Origin: Closterium sp. NIES-65
Lineage: Eukaryota; Streptophyta; Zygnematophyceae; Desmidiales; Closteriaceae
Direction: 5' to 3'
NCBI GenBank assembly: GCA_948144175.1
Contig: CANXME010001998.1
Span: 62,001 to 126,000 of the forward strand
Length of the DNA stretch: 64,000 nucleotides
Below, piece after piece: positions 9,700-21,023 of the stretch; position 1 is the stretch's first letter; each line of letters begins with the position of its first letter. The notes beneath the pieces are model-generated. The model worked only from the letters and a program-made list of their open reading frames with translations. It was not told where the DNA came from and searched no databases. Position numbers and translations under genes: made by a program.

Positions 9700-10560
9700 A
9701 CCAGTGTAGGAAGAAGGAGCAGGTAGAGGGGAGGCGGACGGTAACTGTGACTGTGACTGGACAGGCGGTGGACACTCTAGGGGAGAAGAAGGACCAGTAG
9801 AGGGCAGGAGACCAAGAACCTGCTCCAGGAGCGGAACGAAGATCGGCCTCGGCCGCTCAGCGCCTCTTGAACCAGCAAGTACGGCACCTGTACCCCCAGC
9901 GGCAGCACCTGCGCCATCAGAACCTCCAGCTCCAACAACGCCAACTCCAGTACCCTCAGAAGCACCCGCGCCAGCAGCACCGCCAGCGCCAACACCCCCA
10001 GCAGCTCCAGCTCCAGCAGCACCAACTCGAGTAGGACCGTCAGCACAAGCTGCCTCAGCAGCACCCCCAGACGCACCAGCACCAGTAGAAACACTAGCGC
10101 CAACACCATCAGCAGCTCCAGCTCCAGCTGCACCAACTCCAGTAGGACCGTCAGCACCAGCTGCCTTAGCAGCACCCCCAGACGCACTAGCACCAGGTAG
10201 AAACACCAGCGCCAACACCCCCAGACTCAGCAGCACGTCTCCAGCGGCGGGCGAACCACACGCGCAGCTCCTGTGGAGAGAGCGGCTCCCGCCTCGACGA
10301 AGTACCGTCAGCGGCCACACGAGCAGACCCAGCACCCCCAGGCTCCGCACCCCCTAGACTCAGCTCCCCTAGGCTCAGCACCTCCAGTCTCAGCACCCCC
10401 ATACTCAGCACCCCCAGACCCTGGCACCCGCAGACCCGGCACCCGCAGGCTCAGCACCTCTAGCAGCACCAGAGTCTACAGCTACCTCAACAGGCTCGAC
10501 TGCGTCTACCTGGGACACACCTGAAGGGGCAGGACCCTGAGGAGGGAGGGGGTCTACCTG
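9700..10560 (-). pseudogene. Element A low-complexity linker between integrase and RT
   Basis: Reads (in shifting frames) Gly/Ala/Ser-rich repeats based on a 15-bp unit of the GGTGCTGGAGCTGGA type. The same position in J, K and F has (G-A-E-P-G) or (G-A-G-G)-type repeats. Frames are interchangeable, so individual ORFs here have no meaning beyond the linker. Confidence 0.7.
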
Positions 10561-10599
10561 AGTAGCACCTAGCGCAAGGAAGAGCGGCGGCGGGGGGAG

Positions 10600-11460
10600 G
10601 GGCGCAGTGCGGTAGGGGAAGAGACGTTAGTAAGGCACCGACTCGTCAAAGGTGACGTCCTGGGAGGACAGAACACGGCGCGTGGTGGGGTGGTAAAACT
10701 GCCAGCCACGCGCGTCAGGGGGGAAGCCAAGGAAGACGCAAGGAACAGCACGGGGGGACAGCTTGTCCGCAGACAAGTCGCGGACAAACGCCCGAGATCC
10801 CCAGACACGGAACGCAGACGCATCGCCAACCTTCCCTGTCCACCGCAAGGCGGGGGAGGTCTCTGGCAAGGAGACCCGGGGCTGAAGGTTGAGCTGATGC
10901 GCCGCGTACTGAACCGCAAACGGCCACAGAAAATGGGGGGCAGCCGCATAGATCATGAACGTACGCGCGACGTCCATGACCATGCCAATGCGGCGCTCGG
11001 CAATCCCATTTTGCTGTGGAGAGGCCGAAAGCGTGAAGGTCTGGCGAATGCCCTGTGCCCGACAGAAGGCTCCCAGACGGGCAGAGGAAAACTCCCCTCC
11101 TCTGTCCGAGTGCAGACGCAAAATAGGAAAGTCCGAGCCTTAAGTCTCAATGAGCTGGAGATGAGCTGCGCGGATCTAGTCAATCAACACCTCAGTGACG
11201 TCACCGTTGCTGCGCAAGGGGAAGACTGTGGTGTAACGCGAGTAGTCGTCAACGACCAGCAGAAAGTACCGCTCTCTCCCCTGCCCACGGACGCGGGCTG
11301 GGCCCCACACGTCTATGTGTAGAGTCTGCAGCGGAGCCTCTGTCGGAGGAAACTTGGAGGAGTGAGGGGCGGCGCGCTGTCACCCCTCGACGCAAGGGAC
11401 GCAGGTAGGGCCTGGCCCTCGATCCTGTAGGTCCTCTCCACTCACCATGTTCGTAGAGAA
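10600..11460 (-). pseudogene. Element A integrase, with an upstream internal deletion
   Basis: The minus strand encodes the integrase core: TLHIDVWGPARV, YFLLVVDDYSRY, LHSDRGGEFSS, SPQQNGIAERRIG and FRVWGSRAFVRD. Relative to J, about 360 bp is missing between VSGEDLQD (near 11430) and PGPTCVPCVEG (near 11400), removing the pre-integrase zinc-binding domain. A TGA follows VEG, a TAA sits before GSDF, and a TAC-to-TAA change after SVPY ends the frame. Integrase would be inactive. Confidence 0.9.
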
Positions 11461-13189
11461 CGAGGGGAAGTAGAGACCAGAGAGGTTGCCAGAGGGGGCT
11501 GCAGGGCACGGAAGGACTTTGGAGAAGCTAGCAAGGACAGGTTCCCAGAGGGGTCCGCCAGGGAGACTGCAACCGGCCGACTAAGCGGCGTAAGAGTGGT
11601 GCGGTCTCGAAAGAAGGAGCGGGACGCACCCGAGTCCAGGGTGAAGGTGTGGAAGGCCTGAGCCGACGTAGTACCTGAGAGAGCAGACTCACCAGCACTT
11701 GAGGCGGCAAACGCACTAGCACCTAGAGCAGCAGTCTCACCAGCACCTAGCGCAGCAGCCTTAATGCCCGGGTCAGGCGGTACACACAGGTAACAGGCAC
11801 CCTCAACACTATCAGCAACTGCATACATGGCAGCAAGAATAGCATCAGAGTCAAGATCAAAGATAGCAACCCCGGCCTTAGCCAGATCTCCCCAGCGAGG
11901 GATCTCTGACGCCTCAGGGAACTGGCGACGCCACGCGTCCGTCAGGCGACCAAAGCAGCGCTGGGTGGAGTGCGGACCCCCGCACTGCTCACCAGTGCGG
12001 TCGCTGGTACGAAGAACGTAAGAGCAGGGACCAAAACCCCCACCGCGCTGGCGTGCCGTGTACCACTCCCGAAGCTGCTGAGGGGACAGGGTCACACCAC
12101 TCCGCTGCTGCTGCTGGCGTTGACCACCACCGACGCCACTCCTCGGCGCAGAGTCGCGACTCACTCCACTACCGCCGCCTCCGCCGCCACCGCCGCCTCC
12201 GCCGCCTCCGCCGCCTCCTCCACCTCCGCCTCCTCCACTACCTCCGCTGCCTCCGCTCCATCCGCCACCCCCACCGCCTCCGCCGCCTCCACTGCTGCCG
12301 CCGCTGCCGCCACCCCCAGCACCACTCCCACCACCACCCCCACTCCCTCCACCGCCTCCACCACTACCTCCACCGCCCCCTCCACCCCCTCCGGTGCCCT
12401 TGCCCCCCTTGCCCTTGCCGGTGCGGCGTCTCCCGCTCGGGGCAGACGCAGCGCCGACCGACTCGAAAACAACGAGGTCGGCCGCAGCAGCAGAGTCAAC
12501 AGAGGGCAAGAGGGGGGAGGGAGAACACCCCTCAAAGATGCGGGTGCGAGGGTCACCACAAGAGCCTCCTACAGCGACTATGCTCTTCTCTATCGCTAGG
12601 AGGGCCTTCTCGAGGAGGTCAACGGTGAGAGTGGTGGGGCAAATAGAGAGGAAGTGGTCCCTGACTACACGGAGAGAGTCAGGGAGACGGGTGACTATGT
12701 AGTAGAGGGTGATGTGCATGGGGGGGGGGTTCTTGGCGCAGAACTCAGCAGAAAGCGCAGCGCGGTAGCGAGTGTCACTAGTACGGAGTTGCGTAATGAG
12801 GTCAGCGACTGTGGGAATGGCAGCAAGGTCAGGGAAGAGGTACGGTGGCATGAGGCGGCTGAGTGCAGCAGTGGCAGGGGAAGAGTAGCGTGCAACTACA
12901 GCGTCGTACAAGGTCCGAGCACTCTTGTACTGGCTAAAGTGTGCACGATTAGTGGTCGGTAAGTGGCGGCGTACAGCAAGGCGAGCAGTAGCATCACGTG
13001 TGGCCCACTGTGAGCGAACAGTGGCGTCAGCATCAGCAGCAAGGGCAGGGAAGGCACCAGAAGTGAGGTCAAACAGGGAGAGGCCGTCTGCCCTATCGCA
13101 GTGCAGGAAAATTGCAGATCATCTACCCAGACCTCAAAGTCCACTGCCCGACCCTCAGCGTCAAAGGTGAGAACGCTAGGGGAAGCCAT
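11442..13189 (-). pseudogene. Element A gag and protease
   Basis: Gag starts at 13189 (MASPSVLTFDAEGRAVDFEVWVDDL). A one-base deletion near 13115 shifts the frame, which resumes as YDAVVARYSSP by 12911. Further on: the poly-C encoded NPPPMHITL (12720-12729), then a Gly/Ser tract of about 90 residues (12160-12400), then the zinc-like motif C-x13-C-x3-H-x4-C (CSYVLRTS ... CGGPHSTQRC, about 11950-12040), and protease DSGASRSFF near 11630. This copy is the only one of four in frame through the poly-C tract. Gag would form the particle and protease cut the polyprotein. Confidence 0.92.
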
Positions 13190-13254
13190 AACAGCAGTAG
13201 GCAGGGCAGTGCAGTGGCAGAGATTGTGTTCTTACTAGGTAGGTGGAGCGATCG

Positions 13255-14340
13255 GGCTGCTCGGCGGCTCGGCTGTCGGGCGACTCGGCTGCAGGGCGGC
13301 TCGGCTGCTAGGCGGCTCGGCTGCTGGGCGGCTCGGCTGCACGGTGCTGGGCGGCTCGGCTGCACGGTGCTGGGCGGCTCGGCTGTCGGGCGGCTCGGCT
13401 GCTGGGCGGCTCGGCTGCTGGGCGGCTCGGCTTTACGGTGCTGGGCGGCTCGGCTGTCGGGCGGCTCGGCTGCTGGGCGGCTCGGGAGGTCGGGCGGCTC
13501 AGGTGGCCAGCGGTTCGGCTGCTCGGCGTTGCGGGCGCTAGGAGGCGGGGTCACTGGTGGTGGCGAGGTCGCAAGTGGCGGCGGGCCGCAAGGGTGGGCG
13601 GGGCCGCGGTGGCGACGGGGCCGAAGTGGGGCCTAAGTGGGGCCGTAGAGGGGCCGACGGGGGCGAAGCGGGGCCGCGATGGGGCCGTAGCTGGGCCGTA
13701 GCGGGGCCGACGGGGCCGAAGCGAGGCCTGAGCGGGGCCGCGACGGGGCCGACGGGGCCTAAGCAGGGCCGACGGGGCCAACGCGGCCGTAGCGGGGCCG
13801 TAGCGGGGCCGTAGCGGGGCTTAAGCGGGGCCGACGGGGCCGTAGCGGGGCCGTAGCGGGGCCTAAGCGGGGCCGACGGGGCCGTAGTGGGGCCTACGCG
13901 GGGCTGTAGCGGGGCCGTAGCGGGGCCGACGGGGCCGACGGGGCCGTAGTGGGGCCGTAGCGGGGCCGTAGCGCGGCCTAAGCGGGGCCGACGGGGCCGT
14001 AGCGGGGCCGTAGCGGGGCCTAAGCGGGGCCGTAGCGGGGCCGACAGGGCCTAAGCGGCGCCGTAGCGGGGCCGACGGGGCCGACCGGGCCGTAGCGGGG
14101 CCGTAGCCGGGCCTAAGCGGGGCTGACGGGGCCGTAGTGGGGCCGTAGCGGGGCCGTAGCGGGGCCTAAGCGGGGCCGACGGGGTCGTAGTGGTGCCGTA
14201 GCGGGGCCGTAGCGGGGCCTAAGCGGGGCCGTAGCGGGGCCGACGGGGCCTAAGCGGGGCAGTAGCGGGGCCGTAGCGGCCTAAGCGAGGCCGTAGAGGG
14301 CGGCTCGAGGGGCAGTAAGGGCGGCCAATAGGGGCCACTA
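13255..14340 (-). repeat. GC-rich tandem-repeat leader of element A
   Basis: Two zones. 13255-13520 repeats GGCGGCTCGGCTGCT-type units of about 17-20 bp. 13600-14290 repeats 10-11 bp units (GGGGCCGTAGC, GGGGCCTAAGC, GGGGCCGACG) dozens of times. Between primer site and gag start, so this is the 5' leader of the element RNA. No coding value. Confidence 0.9.
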
Positions 14341-14444
14341 AGGCGGCTCGAGGCGCTACTCGGGTTAGAAGCTAAGCGCGCTCCGGGCAGGGAAGGAAAA
14401 AAAAAAGTTCGTGGTCGTCCCTAGGCAATATTCCCACTCGGGAA

Positions 14445-14459
14445 CCTGCTTCGATACCA
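14445..14459 (-). other. Primer binding site of element A
   Basis: Minus-strand TGGTATCGAAGCAGG abuts the 5' LTR. It resembles the initiator-Met site but with CGAAGCAGG in place of CAGAGC; J and L have CGAGCAGG. Confidence 0.8.
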
Positions 14460-14591
14460 TGACGAGAAGTGAGAATGGAATGAATGAACTATGAAACAGT
14501 TGGGTACAAGTACTAACCCTAATTGGGTTGTACCCCTTATGGGCTACCCCACTACAGCCTACACAAATGTATAAGCTATAATGTTCTGACA
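14460..14591 (-). repeat. 5' LTR of element A
   Basis: 132 bp, same ends as the 3' copy, about four substitutions between them. Followed on the plus strand by the CAAGT duplication. Confidence 0.95.
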
Positions 14592-14596
14592 CAAGT

Positions 14597-15310
14597 TCCC
14601 TCGAACGTGCTCGAAGTGAAGACTCTCGGGAGTTGTGTCTGTTTGGGTCTTTTACTTTTGGTTCCGAACTCCTTCCAAGCAAGCCACGCGTCCCTTCCAG
14701 CTTAAAGTTGGCGAAACAAAGCGAACACCTGTGTCAGACGATTACAATATAGCCCCATTTTGCCGCTCAATCGAATTGGATTGCTTCGCACGAATTGATT
14801 GGTTTAGAGATTCTGTCTGAAATGTTTGAATGTGGCGAGATGTTTTGTAGCAGCAAGCAGAAGTGAACCTCTGTGTCGGTGGTTATTGATTGCACATATC
14901 GCCAATACGCCTTATCTATCGATCGCAATCAGTTGCAATTGATGGCATCAGATCGAGGAAATCGATCACAATCGATCGAGATCTCGATTGCGATCGATAG
15001 ATTGCCCCAGATTGGCCCAAAGTACCCCCTGGACCTTCTCAAAAATTGTAGATGGCGTAGATCGAGGCAATCAGCCTCATATCGCCCCGATTTGCACCAC
15101 GTCCTAAAGGAACAATCCGCAATCTGGATTTCCAGAAACGTTCAAACCTCGATTGGATTTTCTGTGCATGCAATCGCACCTTGCATGGAAACGGCGCTGA
15201 CGATCAAGCCTCATCGTCACTAGCTAGGCGTAGGAAAAAGCATTTTGCCCCATGTGCCCATCATGCTCGCAATCTAGCGCGTTATCTTGAAGGTTGACTA
15301 GAGCTCATCG
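14597..15310. other. Stretch without a recognised gene
   Basis: No convincing reading frame, RNA gene or element boundary. A zone at about 14920-15010 is rich in ATCGAT and GATCG words. Presumably host intergenic or old repeat DNA. Confidence 0.5.
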
Positions 15311-15317
15311 TTATAAT

Positions 15318-15507
15318 GCCTGCCGCGTGTGGGGTCCAAGGAAGGTACGTGCACCGCCTGCCGCGTGTGGGGTCCAAGGAAGGTACGTGCACCGTCTGCC
15401 GCGTGTGGGGTCCAAGGAAGGTACGTACACCGCATGCCGCGTGTGGGGTCCAACGAAGGTACGTGCACCGCCTGCCACGTGTGGGGTCCAAAGAAGGTTC
15501 ATGCACC
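15318..15507. repeat. Minisatellite, five copies of a 38-bp unit
   Basis: Each unit contains GCCTGCCGCGTGTGGGG, TCCAAGGAAGG and TACGTGCACC; copy starts fall at 15318 and 15356 and then every 38 bases. The last copy is more diverged. The unit is not a multiple of three, so the open frames over it are accidental. Confidence 0.95.
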
Positions 15508-15509
15508 GC

Positions 15510-16180
15510 CAAAACTCTTCACCTCCCCAAACCGCACGCCTATCTTCGCCTCATTTTCCGCCTTCCAATCCATGTACATCAAGTTTTCCATAAACTTGCA
15601 GTCCCTGCTCATCAAGAACTTCTTGGTGAATGGGTCCTAAAGAAGCCATCCCTTGCTTCTTTGAGCCATGCCCAAGTGCACAGCCCATATCGCCTTGGCA
15701 CCAAGCTTGTTGTGCCGAAGATGCTTAGGCACGAGCGATCTCCTGAAGCATATCCACCTTTGTCTTCCTTCCAATCCCCTTCACATAGGGCACCCTTTTG
15801 TCTGCTCCCACATGAGTCAAGGCTCTGTTCTTGGCCACACACGCACTCCTCACCGCATCAGGCCAGAAATGGTCAGGTAGCCCGGCTTCAATGAGCAACC
15901 CGCGTGCCGTCTCCGTGATTGTCTGGTTTGCTCGCTCGGCGATGCTGTTCATTGCAAGGGAGTATGGGATGGTAAGGGAGTGCGTCATGCCATTCTTCTT
16001 CAGCAACAATGAGAACTTCTTGCTCAGGAACTTTCCCCCTCGATCAGTGCAAATTGCTTTCTCTAACCGGTCTTGTTGTCATTCCACCATCGACAACCAA
16101 TCGATCTTTACCATTTCAGCTACGTTGCTCTTCTTGGACCGCACATACACCCATGTCATACGGGTCCATGTTGTCAATAT
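15510..16180 (-). pseudogene. Copia integrase fragment of another lineage
   Basis: The minus strand reads ICTDRGGKFLS, then (16009-15725) KKNGMTHSLTIPYS, NSIAERANQTITETARGLL and LPDHFWPDAVRSA, and after a frame change KAIWAVHLGMAQRSKGWLL and MSRDCKFMENLMY. These are the catalytic Asp/Glu region and C-terminal part of a copia integrase plus the start of the linker. No zinc domain, RT or LTR accompanies it. It lies between two minisatellites. Confidence 0.88.
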
Positions 16181-16670
16181 CATGCAAGCATGGGCCAGAC
16201 ATGTCATGAAGGGTCAGCACATGGAAGCATGGGCCAGACATGTCATGAAGGGTCAGCCCATGCAGGCATGGCAACAAATGTCTTGAAGGGTGAGCCCATG
16301 CAAGCATGGGCCAGACATGTCGTGAAAGGTCAGCCCATGAAAGCATGGGCCAGACATGTCATGAAAGGCCAGCCCATGCAAGCATGGGCCAGACATGTCA
16401 TGAAAGGTTAACCCATGCAAGCATGGGCCAGACATGTCATGAAAGGCCAGCCCATGCAAGCATGGGCCAGACATGGCATGAAAGGCCAGCCCATGCAAGC
16501 ATGGGCCAGACATGTCATGAAAGGTCAGCCCATGCAAGCATGGGCCAGACATGTCATGAAAGGTCAGCCCATGCAAGCATGGACCAGACATGTCATGTAA
16601 GGCCAGCCCATGCAAGCATGGGCCACTCTTCCCATACAAGGCCAGCCCATGCAAGCATAGGCGCCTCTTC
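16181..16670. repeat. Minisatellite, about twelve copies of a 39-bp unit
   Basis: The unit includes CATGCAAGCATGGGCC, AGACATGTCATGAAA and GGCCAGCC. As 39 is divisible by three, the array stays open in several frames on both strands; these are consequences of the repeat. The last copies change the middle to CACTCTTCCCATACAAGG. Units are contiguous without unique spacers. Confidence 0.95.
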
Positions 16671-16864
16671 CCATACAAGGTTTGCATGCCAGAATGGGCC
16701 ACTCATAACAAACGTGTGTGTCCGATCTGCATGACCTTAGCTGCATGGTCCCTCTTTGTGCTATGCAGATCACTTCCCTTCCACTATCTTTCCTTTCTGG
16801 GGACATGTACATGGTGGTGCTTTGCAGGGACTGGTTGTAGACGTCATTCACGCCATCCTAACAT

Positions 16865-17440
16865 ATGAGCATGTGGCCTACCGAAGCGGTGCTGGAGCAA
16901 GCATTCATGGAATCACCTCTCTTGAATTCAGATGTCACGCGTGCCAACATTCACATTGCATTGCGTAACGACCCACATCATCGTCGGTTCTTGAAAAGGA
17001 AGCTAGCTAAACTCCGTGCTGATACACTAGACGAAGACGGTACATGGGTCTTCATCTTCTTCAAGCTCACCTTCGACGTCCCCCAGTTTTCCCGTTCTCA
17101 GCAGCAGCCAATCCAGGGCAGTGCCAAAACCTTTGATGAGTTCCTCACTGATTTTTCCGAAGGTGGGGCGTTGCCAACGAAACTACTACCATAGCTGTAC
17201 AATGCTTCGTTCTTCCCTTACAGTGGCTCTGTGCTTGAATCTCCCTTTTGCAGATGACACCAGCCATGGTAACCTCTCATGGATCCGATACCCCCACCAG
17301 GGGGGCCTTCCTTCCTTGCACCCTGACTTTGAGGATGCATTGTTCGAGTCTTTCTTCAAATTCAAGCCGCAACCCGCTGTTGTCAAGCTCTACCATGTTG
17401 TCTATTTCTTGATGGGGCTAAGTTGGCTTCGAGTGTGGGC
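16865..17440 (+). pseudogene. Unrecognised decayed coding region
   Basis: Begins MSMWPTEAVLEQAFM and reads 109 codons of protein-like composition (NDPHHRRFLKRKLAKLRADT, WVFIFFKLTFDVPQ) to a TAG at 17192. The same frame continues LYNASFFPYSGSVLES, then one extra T near 17250 shifts to ADDTSHGNLSWIRYPH, SLHPDFEDALFESFF and VVKLYHVV. Acidic/basic balance and few low-complexity runs suggest a once-real gene of 190 codons or more with at least two lesions, but I recognise no family. Alternatively the frame change is an unannotated splice. Confidence 0.4.
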
Positions 17441-17444
17441 AATA

Positions 17445-17790
17445 TCAGGCCCGTGGGTGATTCAGTCCAGGGCATACCGCCAAAGGAGTGGGGCAAAGGC
17501 CATCCAAGGTGTTTGCTCACACACCCATGCAATGATTACCCCCCTTCTCCTTCTCCTCTCGGTTTTTTTCCCCACAAGCCCTCTTATCCTAGCTTCCTTT
17601 CCCACATTCCAGGCCTGTTTGTCATTCAGTTCAGGGCATTCCCAAGAGGTAGTGGGGCAAAGGCAATCCCAGTTTGTCCCAACGGCTGACTTTCTTACAC
17701 GCACAGGCAATCATAACCCCCCTTCCCCCTCTCCCCTCCGTTTTTTCCTGCCAAGCCTCCCATCTTAGGTTCTTTGCTTGCTCCCCTAGC
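17445..17790. repeat. Direct duplication of about 150-170 bp
   Basis: The block starting with ATTCAGTCCAGGGCAT (about 17460) recurs as ATTCAGTTCAGGGCAT (about 17625); both include GTGGGGCAAAGGC and a pyrimidine-rich CCCCCCTT...TTTT tail. Probably inside an intron of the decayed region around it. Confidence 0.65.
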
Positions 17791-17810
17791 CCTGTGGGTG
17801 ACATAGCCTC

Positions 17811-18115
17811 ATAAACGTTGCGAACTTCAATTATGTCCACCACGTGTTTATGGGGTCCTTTTGTGCCTGCCTTGTCATCCACTAGGTCGAGCACCGTATT
17901 AAGAATAACGGTGCTGATGTGTCGCACGGTCCTGGCATCAACAGCAGGAAGGTTGCAGATTATTTGCGGAAGGTGACGGCATGGTGCAGGGCTGCCATCA
18001 TGGCTCCCTCAGTCAACAGGAGCAACTGGTGGTACAAGGCCGGTAAAAGGGCATGGGCCTTCTCTCAGTCCGGAAAGAATGTCATCTCCATCGACGGAAT
18101 TGAAGGCACAGAGGG
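17811..18115 (+). other. Coding-like segment, strand uncertain
   Basis: The plus strand reads NFNYVHHVFMG, then after a TAG HGPGINSRKVADYLRKV, APSVNRSNWWYKAGKR and SGKNVISIDGIEG. The minus strand over 17790-17927 is also open (DLVDDKAGTKGPHKH, EVRNVYEAMSPTG). Both look protein-like, so the strand cannot be fixed by eye. It may continue the decayed region upstream. Confidence 0.3.
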
Positions 18116-18119
18116 CATC

Positions 18120-18320
18120 ACCGCTTCGCACAGCCTGTGCCTGTCCCGCCCACACAGCCTCTGCCTGTCCCGGTCGCACAGCTGTGCCTGTCTCGGCCTT
18201 ACAGACTGTGCTTGTCCCGGCCGCACCTGTCCCGGCCGTACATCATGGGCCTGCCGCGGCCGCACAGCCTGGGCCTGCCCCTGTCACACAGCCTGGACCT
18301 GTCCAAGCCGCATGGGGGAA
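18120..18320. repeat. Short imperfect minisatellite
   Basis: Repeats of about 30 bp based on CACAGCCTG and CCTGTCCCGGCCGCAC, six or seven diverged copies. Confidence 0.7.
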
Positions 18321-18479
18321 TGGCTTTCCGTTTGTATGAACATGCATAGCTTTCCATCCGGTTGTGCATTCCTGTTTCTGTTGAATGCTTGGGGGCTGCA
18401 AACTCAGGACACCCTGGAAGACATCACTGGGCTGCATGGGCTGACTTTCAGGACCTCCCGTGAACTTCCTAAGCACGGC

Positions 18480-20365
18480 TGAACGATGATGAATGGTCTT
18501 GCTATTGACTCTCCACTATTTTGGCTCTATTTATTTTACATCATTGTTATATCGACGCTCATGTGCTGAACTTTATGTGCTATTTGCTGTCTAGTACTGT
18601 GGTGGATCATAAATTAATTTTTTACCCTGCCAGCTTGATTACCATGTTCTCAATTTTGCGTAGCGTCTATTAAATTGCAGAATATGTGTTTAGTCCAACA
18701 CACACTTAGGGGTGTTGGTCCTTTACTCACTAATGCGTTATGCATATATCGCAAGCGCGGATACAGTGATGGCTTCGGTCATGCGTCAGGTGGATTTCGC
18801 TGGCCAATCAGGCTACATCTGCGTACACCCCTGTGCGACCACTTCCTCTCTTACCCCTGTCAGATATTTCATACCACTCTATCATAGTTGTGCACATTCA
18901 TTACGACACTCTAGAAGCTGGTGGTAATTCCTTGCACAACCCTCCCTGAACACGACATCTCACCCCTTGGGTGTATGTTGCACGGTGGGGAAACACGCAT
19001 GGCACCTCTCTATACTCTGATAGAAGGCACTATACGTCTAGAAGGCCGGCACATGTACGCATTAACGACTGTAGACACTCTTATTTCATGCATATCGCTA
19101 TTGCTGTCTTTCAGTGTAGCTGCTATTTCGCCGCGCGCGAGCAGGTATTGTACTTGGCACAGAGTTCCGCCGATGCTGTGCAAAACGTATGTGTTTTGCT
19201 TGTTGCCATTGTGTGAAGTAGCATGTTGTTGCATGCGAGGCTAGCCGAGATGAACATGGCTATGCGTGTTTACGGCAGGTGGGTATAATGCTTGTGCTCT
19301 CCGGTTCGCCCCGTTATATTTTTTTTAATGTGTTCGGTTGTTTGCCTTGAGATAACATATTACATGTCATGTTCTCTGAGCATTCTCACCCTGGCCAATC
19401 CCACTTGCAGTGACAAACAAAGTACTCGCATGATCATTTGCATAGTACGTGTCGAGGCGTATTGTCATAGCGCCGCCACGACTACGTTACAACCCGTGCC
19501 AAAGGTCGAAACCTTCAGCCAGGTACGATTAGATGATACCGGGCATTGCGCTCGCGGTGTTTTGCTAGCGCTAAAAGCTACAGAGACACTAGAATCAAGT
19601 AAGCATTACGCCACGGCGCCCTTAATATCCAGTTTTTGTATTTTGACTTTGCGGTCAGTTATGCTCTATTCATGCAACCCACGGGTAGTTGTAGAGCTGT
19701 CGCATTTTTTGCGCAGAACGAAGTTCAAGCAGTAGTTGCACATTGCACTGACCCCTTAGTGATGTTCATACTTTATGCTGACCATGTTATTCCTTTGTTC
19801 TGCTTTTCAGGCTAGCTGCTTCACACTCGAGATGCCGTGCCGCCCCACTTCACCCTTTCCTTCCCTCCGGGTCAATGCTTTTGTGCTCCGATGGTATTCG
19901 CGGGTAAGCGACTTATTGTACATTCACTATTCTGTCACGTATATCCTCACTGCTCTGCTACAACATGCATGTGGTTGTTGTGTGCAAGTTGGGCTATCGA
20001 AAGGGTCTGGCATTTTTCTGATAGCTTGTGCAGGTTAAGAAACACATCTCTGTTTGCAACTGTCCCGATACTGCGTGGCCAACTTCGCTATTTTGTACAA
20101 CTCCGATTATGTACCATTAGCAACATAATGGTTGTTAAATTGAAACACATTCTATATGTGCTGGCTAAGCAAAAGAGTCCTCACTATAGTAGATTTTAGT
20201 ATGAATACAAGAGACCTGTAAATTTGACCCTGATTGGTACTCGTTATTGCTCGCCACAGTAGAGTACTGTGCAATGACTGCCTAAGCGCTTTTTGATTAT
20301 ATTCACGGTTGACTTTGGAAAGGGTGACAATAACGAATTGTCGGAAACTTGCTAGTTTTCAACAA
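18480..20365. other. About 1.9 kb in which nothing is recognised
   Basis: Mixed composition, short ORFs only, no LTR ends, no family motif. It borders the 5'-truncated element F on the right. Confidence 0.5.
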
Positions 20366-21023
20366 ACAGTGTTGCGGAGGAGGTGCTGACCCACCTGGTG
20401 GAGGAGGTTTGACTAGCAGTGCTGCAGGGCCCCAGCAGCAACAGCCACAGCAGAGACAGCAGCAGTAGCAAGGACAGCAGTAGTGGCAGGCACCACATTG
20501 GTTTCAGTCATGGGGACCTCCACTTCAGTGGGGTCCGCTGCAGCACTGGGGCCCTCCGCCACAGTGGGGACCTGGAGGACCCGGGAGCACTGGCTGCGGC
20601 AGCAGCACTACCATCTGGGCCCCGCGCCCCCCGCGGTGTGACACCGGCCCCTGCGACCACCGGTGCGTCACTGGACCAGGCAGTCCCTCTGTCTGCGGCC
20701 GCGACGACAACTCTGCGGCGCGGTGCTTCCGCCGCCTCGACAACCTCACCGTGCACGCTGGGGTCCTGAGGCGACCACCCTACGCTGAGCTCGCCTACTA
20801 GCCCGAAAGATTCCTGTATTTGAAATGTCTATGCTTGTCAATATGTTTTGTATGCTGATCTTGACTATAGTGCTGATGGATCTGTCTGCTCGCATGCTCA
20901 TAGTTTAGGATGCTTGCATCCTGTTAGTGTAGACCTGTGCCTCTCTAGTCTACGTGCTTCTGTTTCTGCTCTAGGTGCTTGTGTGGCCTCCAGACCTGAC
21001 ACGCATCCGGCCGAGACGTCCCT
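20366..21023 (+). pseudogene. Element F gag, C-terminal part
   Basis: Gly/Gln-rich sequence (PGGGGLTSSAAGPQQQQP) with several TAG codons in a CAG-rich zone, then a Trp/Pro-rich stretch and a decayed zinc motif (CDHRCVTGPGSPSVCG ... RCFRRLDN) equivalent to C-x13-C-x3-H-x4-C of A and J. The N-terminal gag is missing. Ends at the TCCCT duplication beside element G. Confidence 0.7.

Larger units (their letters stand above)
7251..14591 (-). mobile_element. Element A: full-length decayed copia retrotransposon
   Basis: Two 132-bp LTRs (7251-7382 and 14460-14591) bound a 7.3-kb element, with perfect target duplication CAAGT (7246-7250 and 14592-14596). On the minus strand the order is 5' LTR, primer site, GC-rich tandem-repeat leader, gag with a long Gly/Ser tract, protease, integrase, a low-complexity linker, RT, RNase H, 3' noncoding block, 3' LTR: the copia order with integrase before RT. 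Frameshifts, stops and an internal deletion make it defective. The LTRs differ at about four bases. Confidence 0.95.

Noticed and set aside
9431..9709. Arg/Gly-rich plus-strand ORFs over the RT and linker regions of A, K and E
   Set aside because: Shadows of minus-strand pol; no start context or domain.
12160..12600. Pro-rich, Ala-rich and Ser/Thr-rich ORFs opposite the gag Gly tracts
   Set aside because: Antisense shadows of the gag gene; the same pattern recurs in J, K and L.
12720..12729. Programmed ribosomal frameshift site in gag
   Set aside because: A is in frame without shifting, required shifts differ between J/L and K, and the tract is upstream of the Gly tract, not at a gag-pol border; unstable homopolymer is simpler.
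13255..14340. Long ORFs in the GC-rich leaders (also 2490-3340, 4255-4900, 40020-40860, 56520-57440, 60890-61780)
   Set aside because: Open in several frames on both strands because stop codons are rare at this composition; position fits an untranslated leader; no domain.
16181..16670. CRISPR-like repeat array
   Set aside because: Units of 39 bp are contiguous with no unique spacers; a eukaryotic minisatellite.
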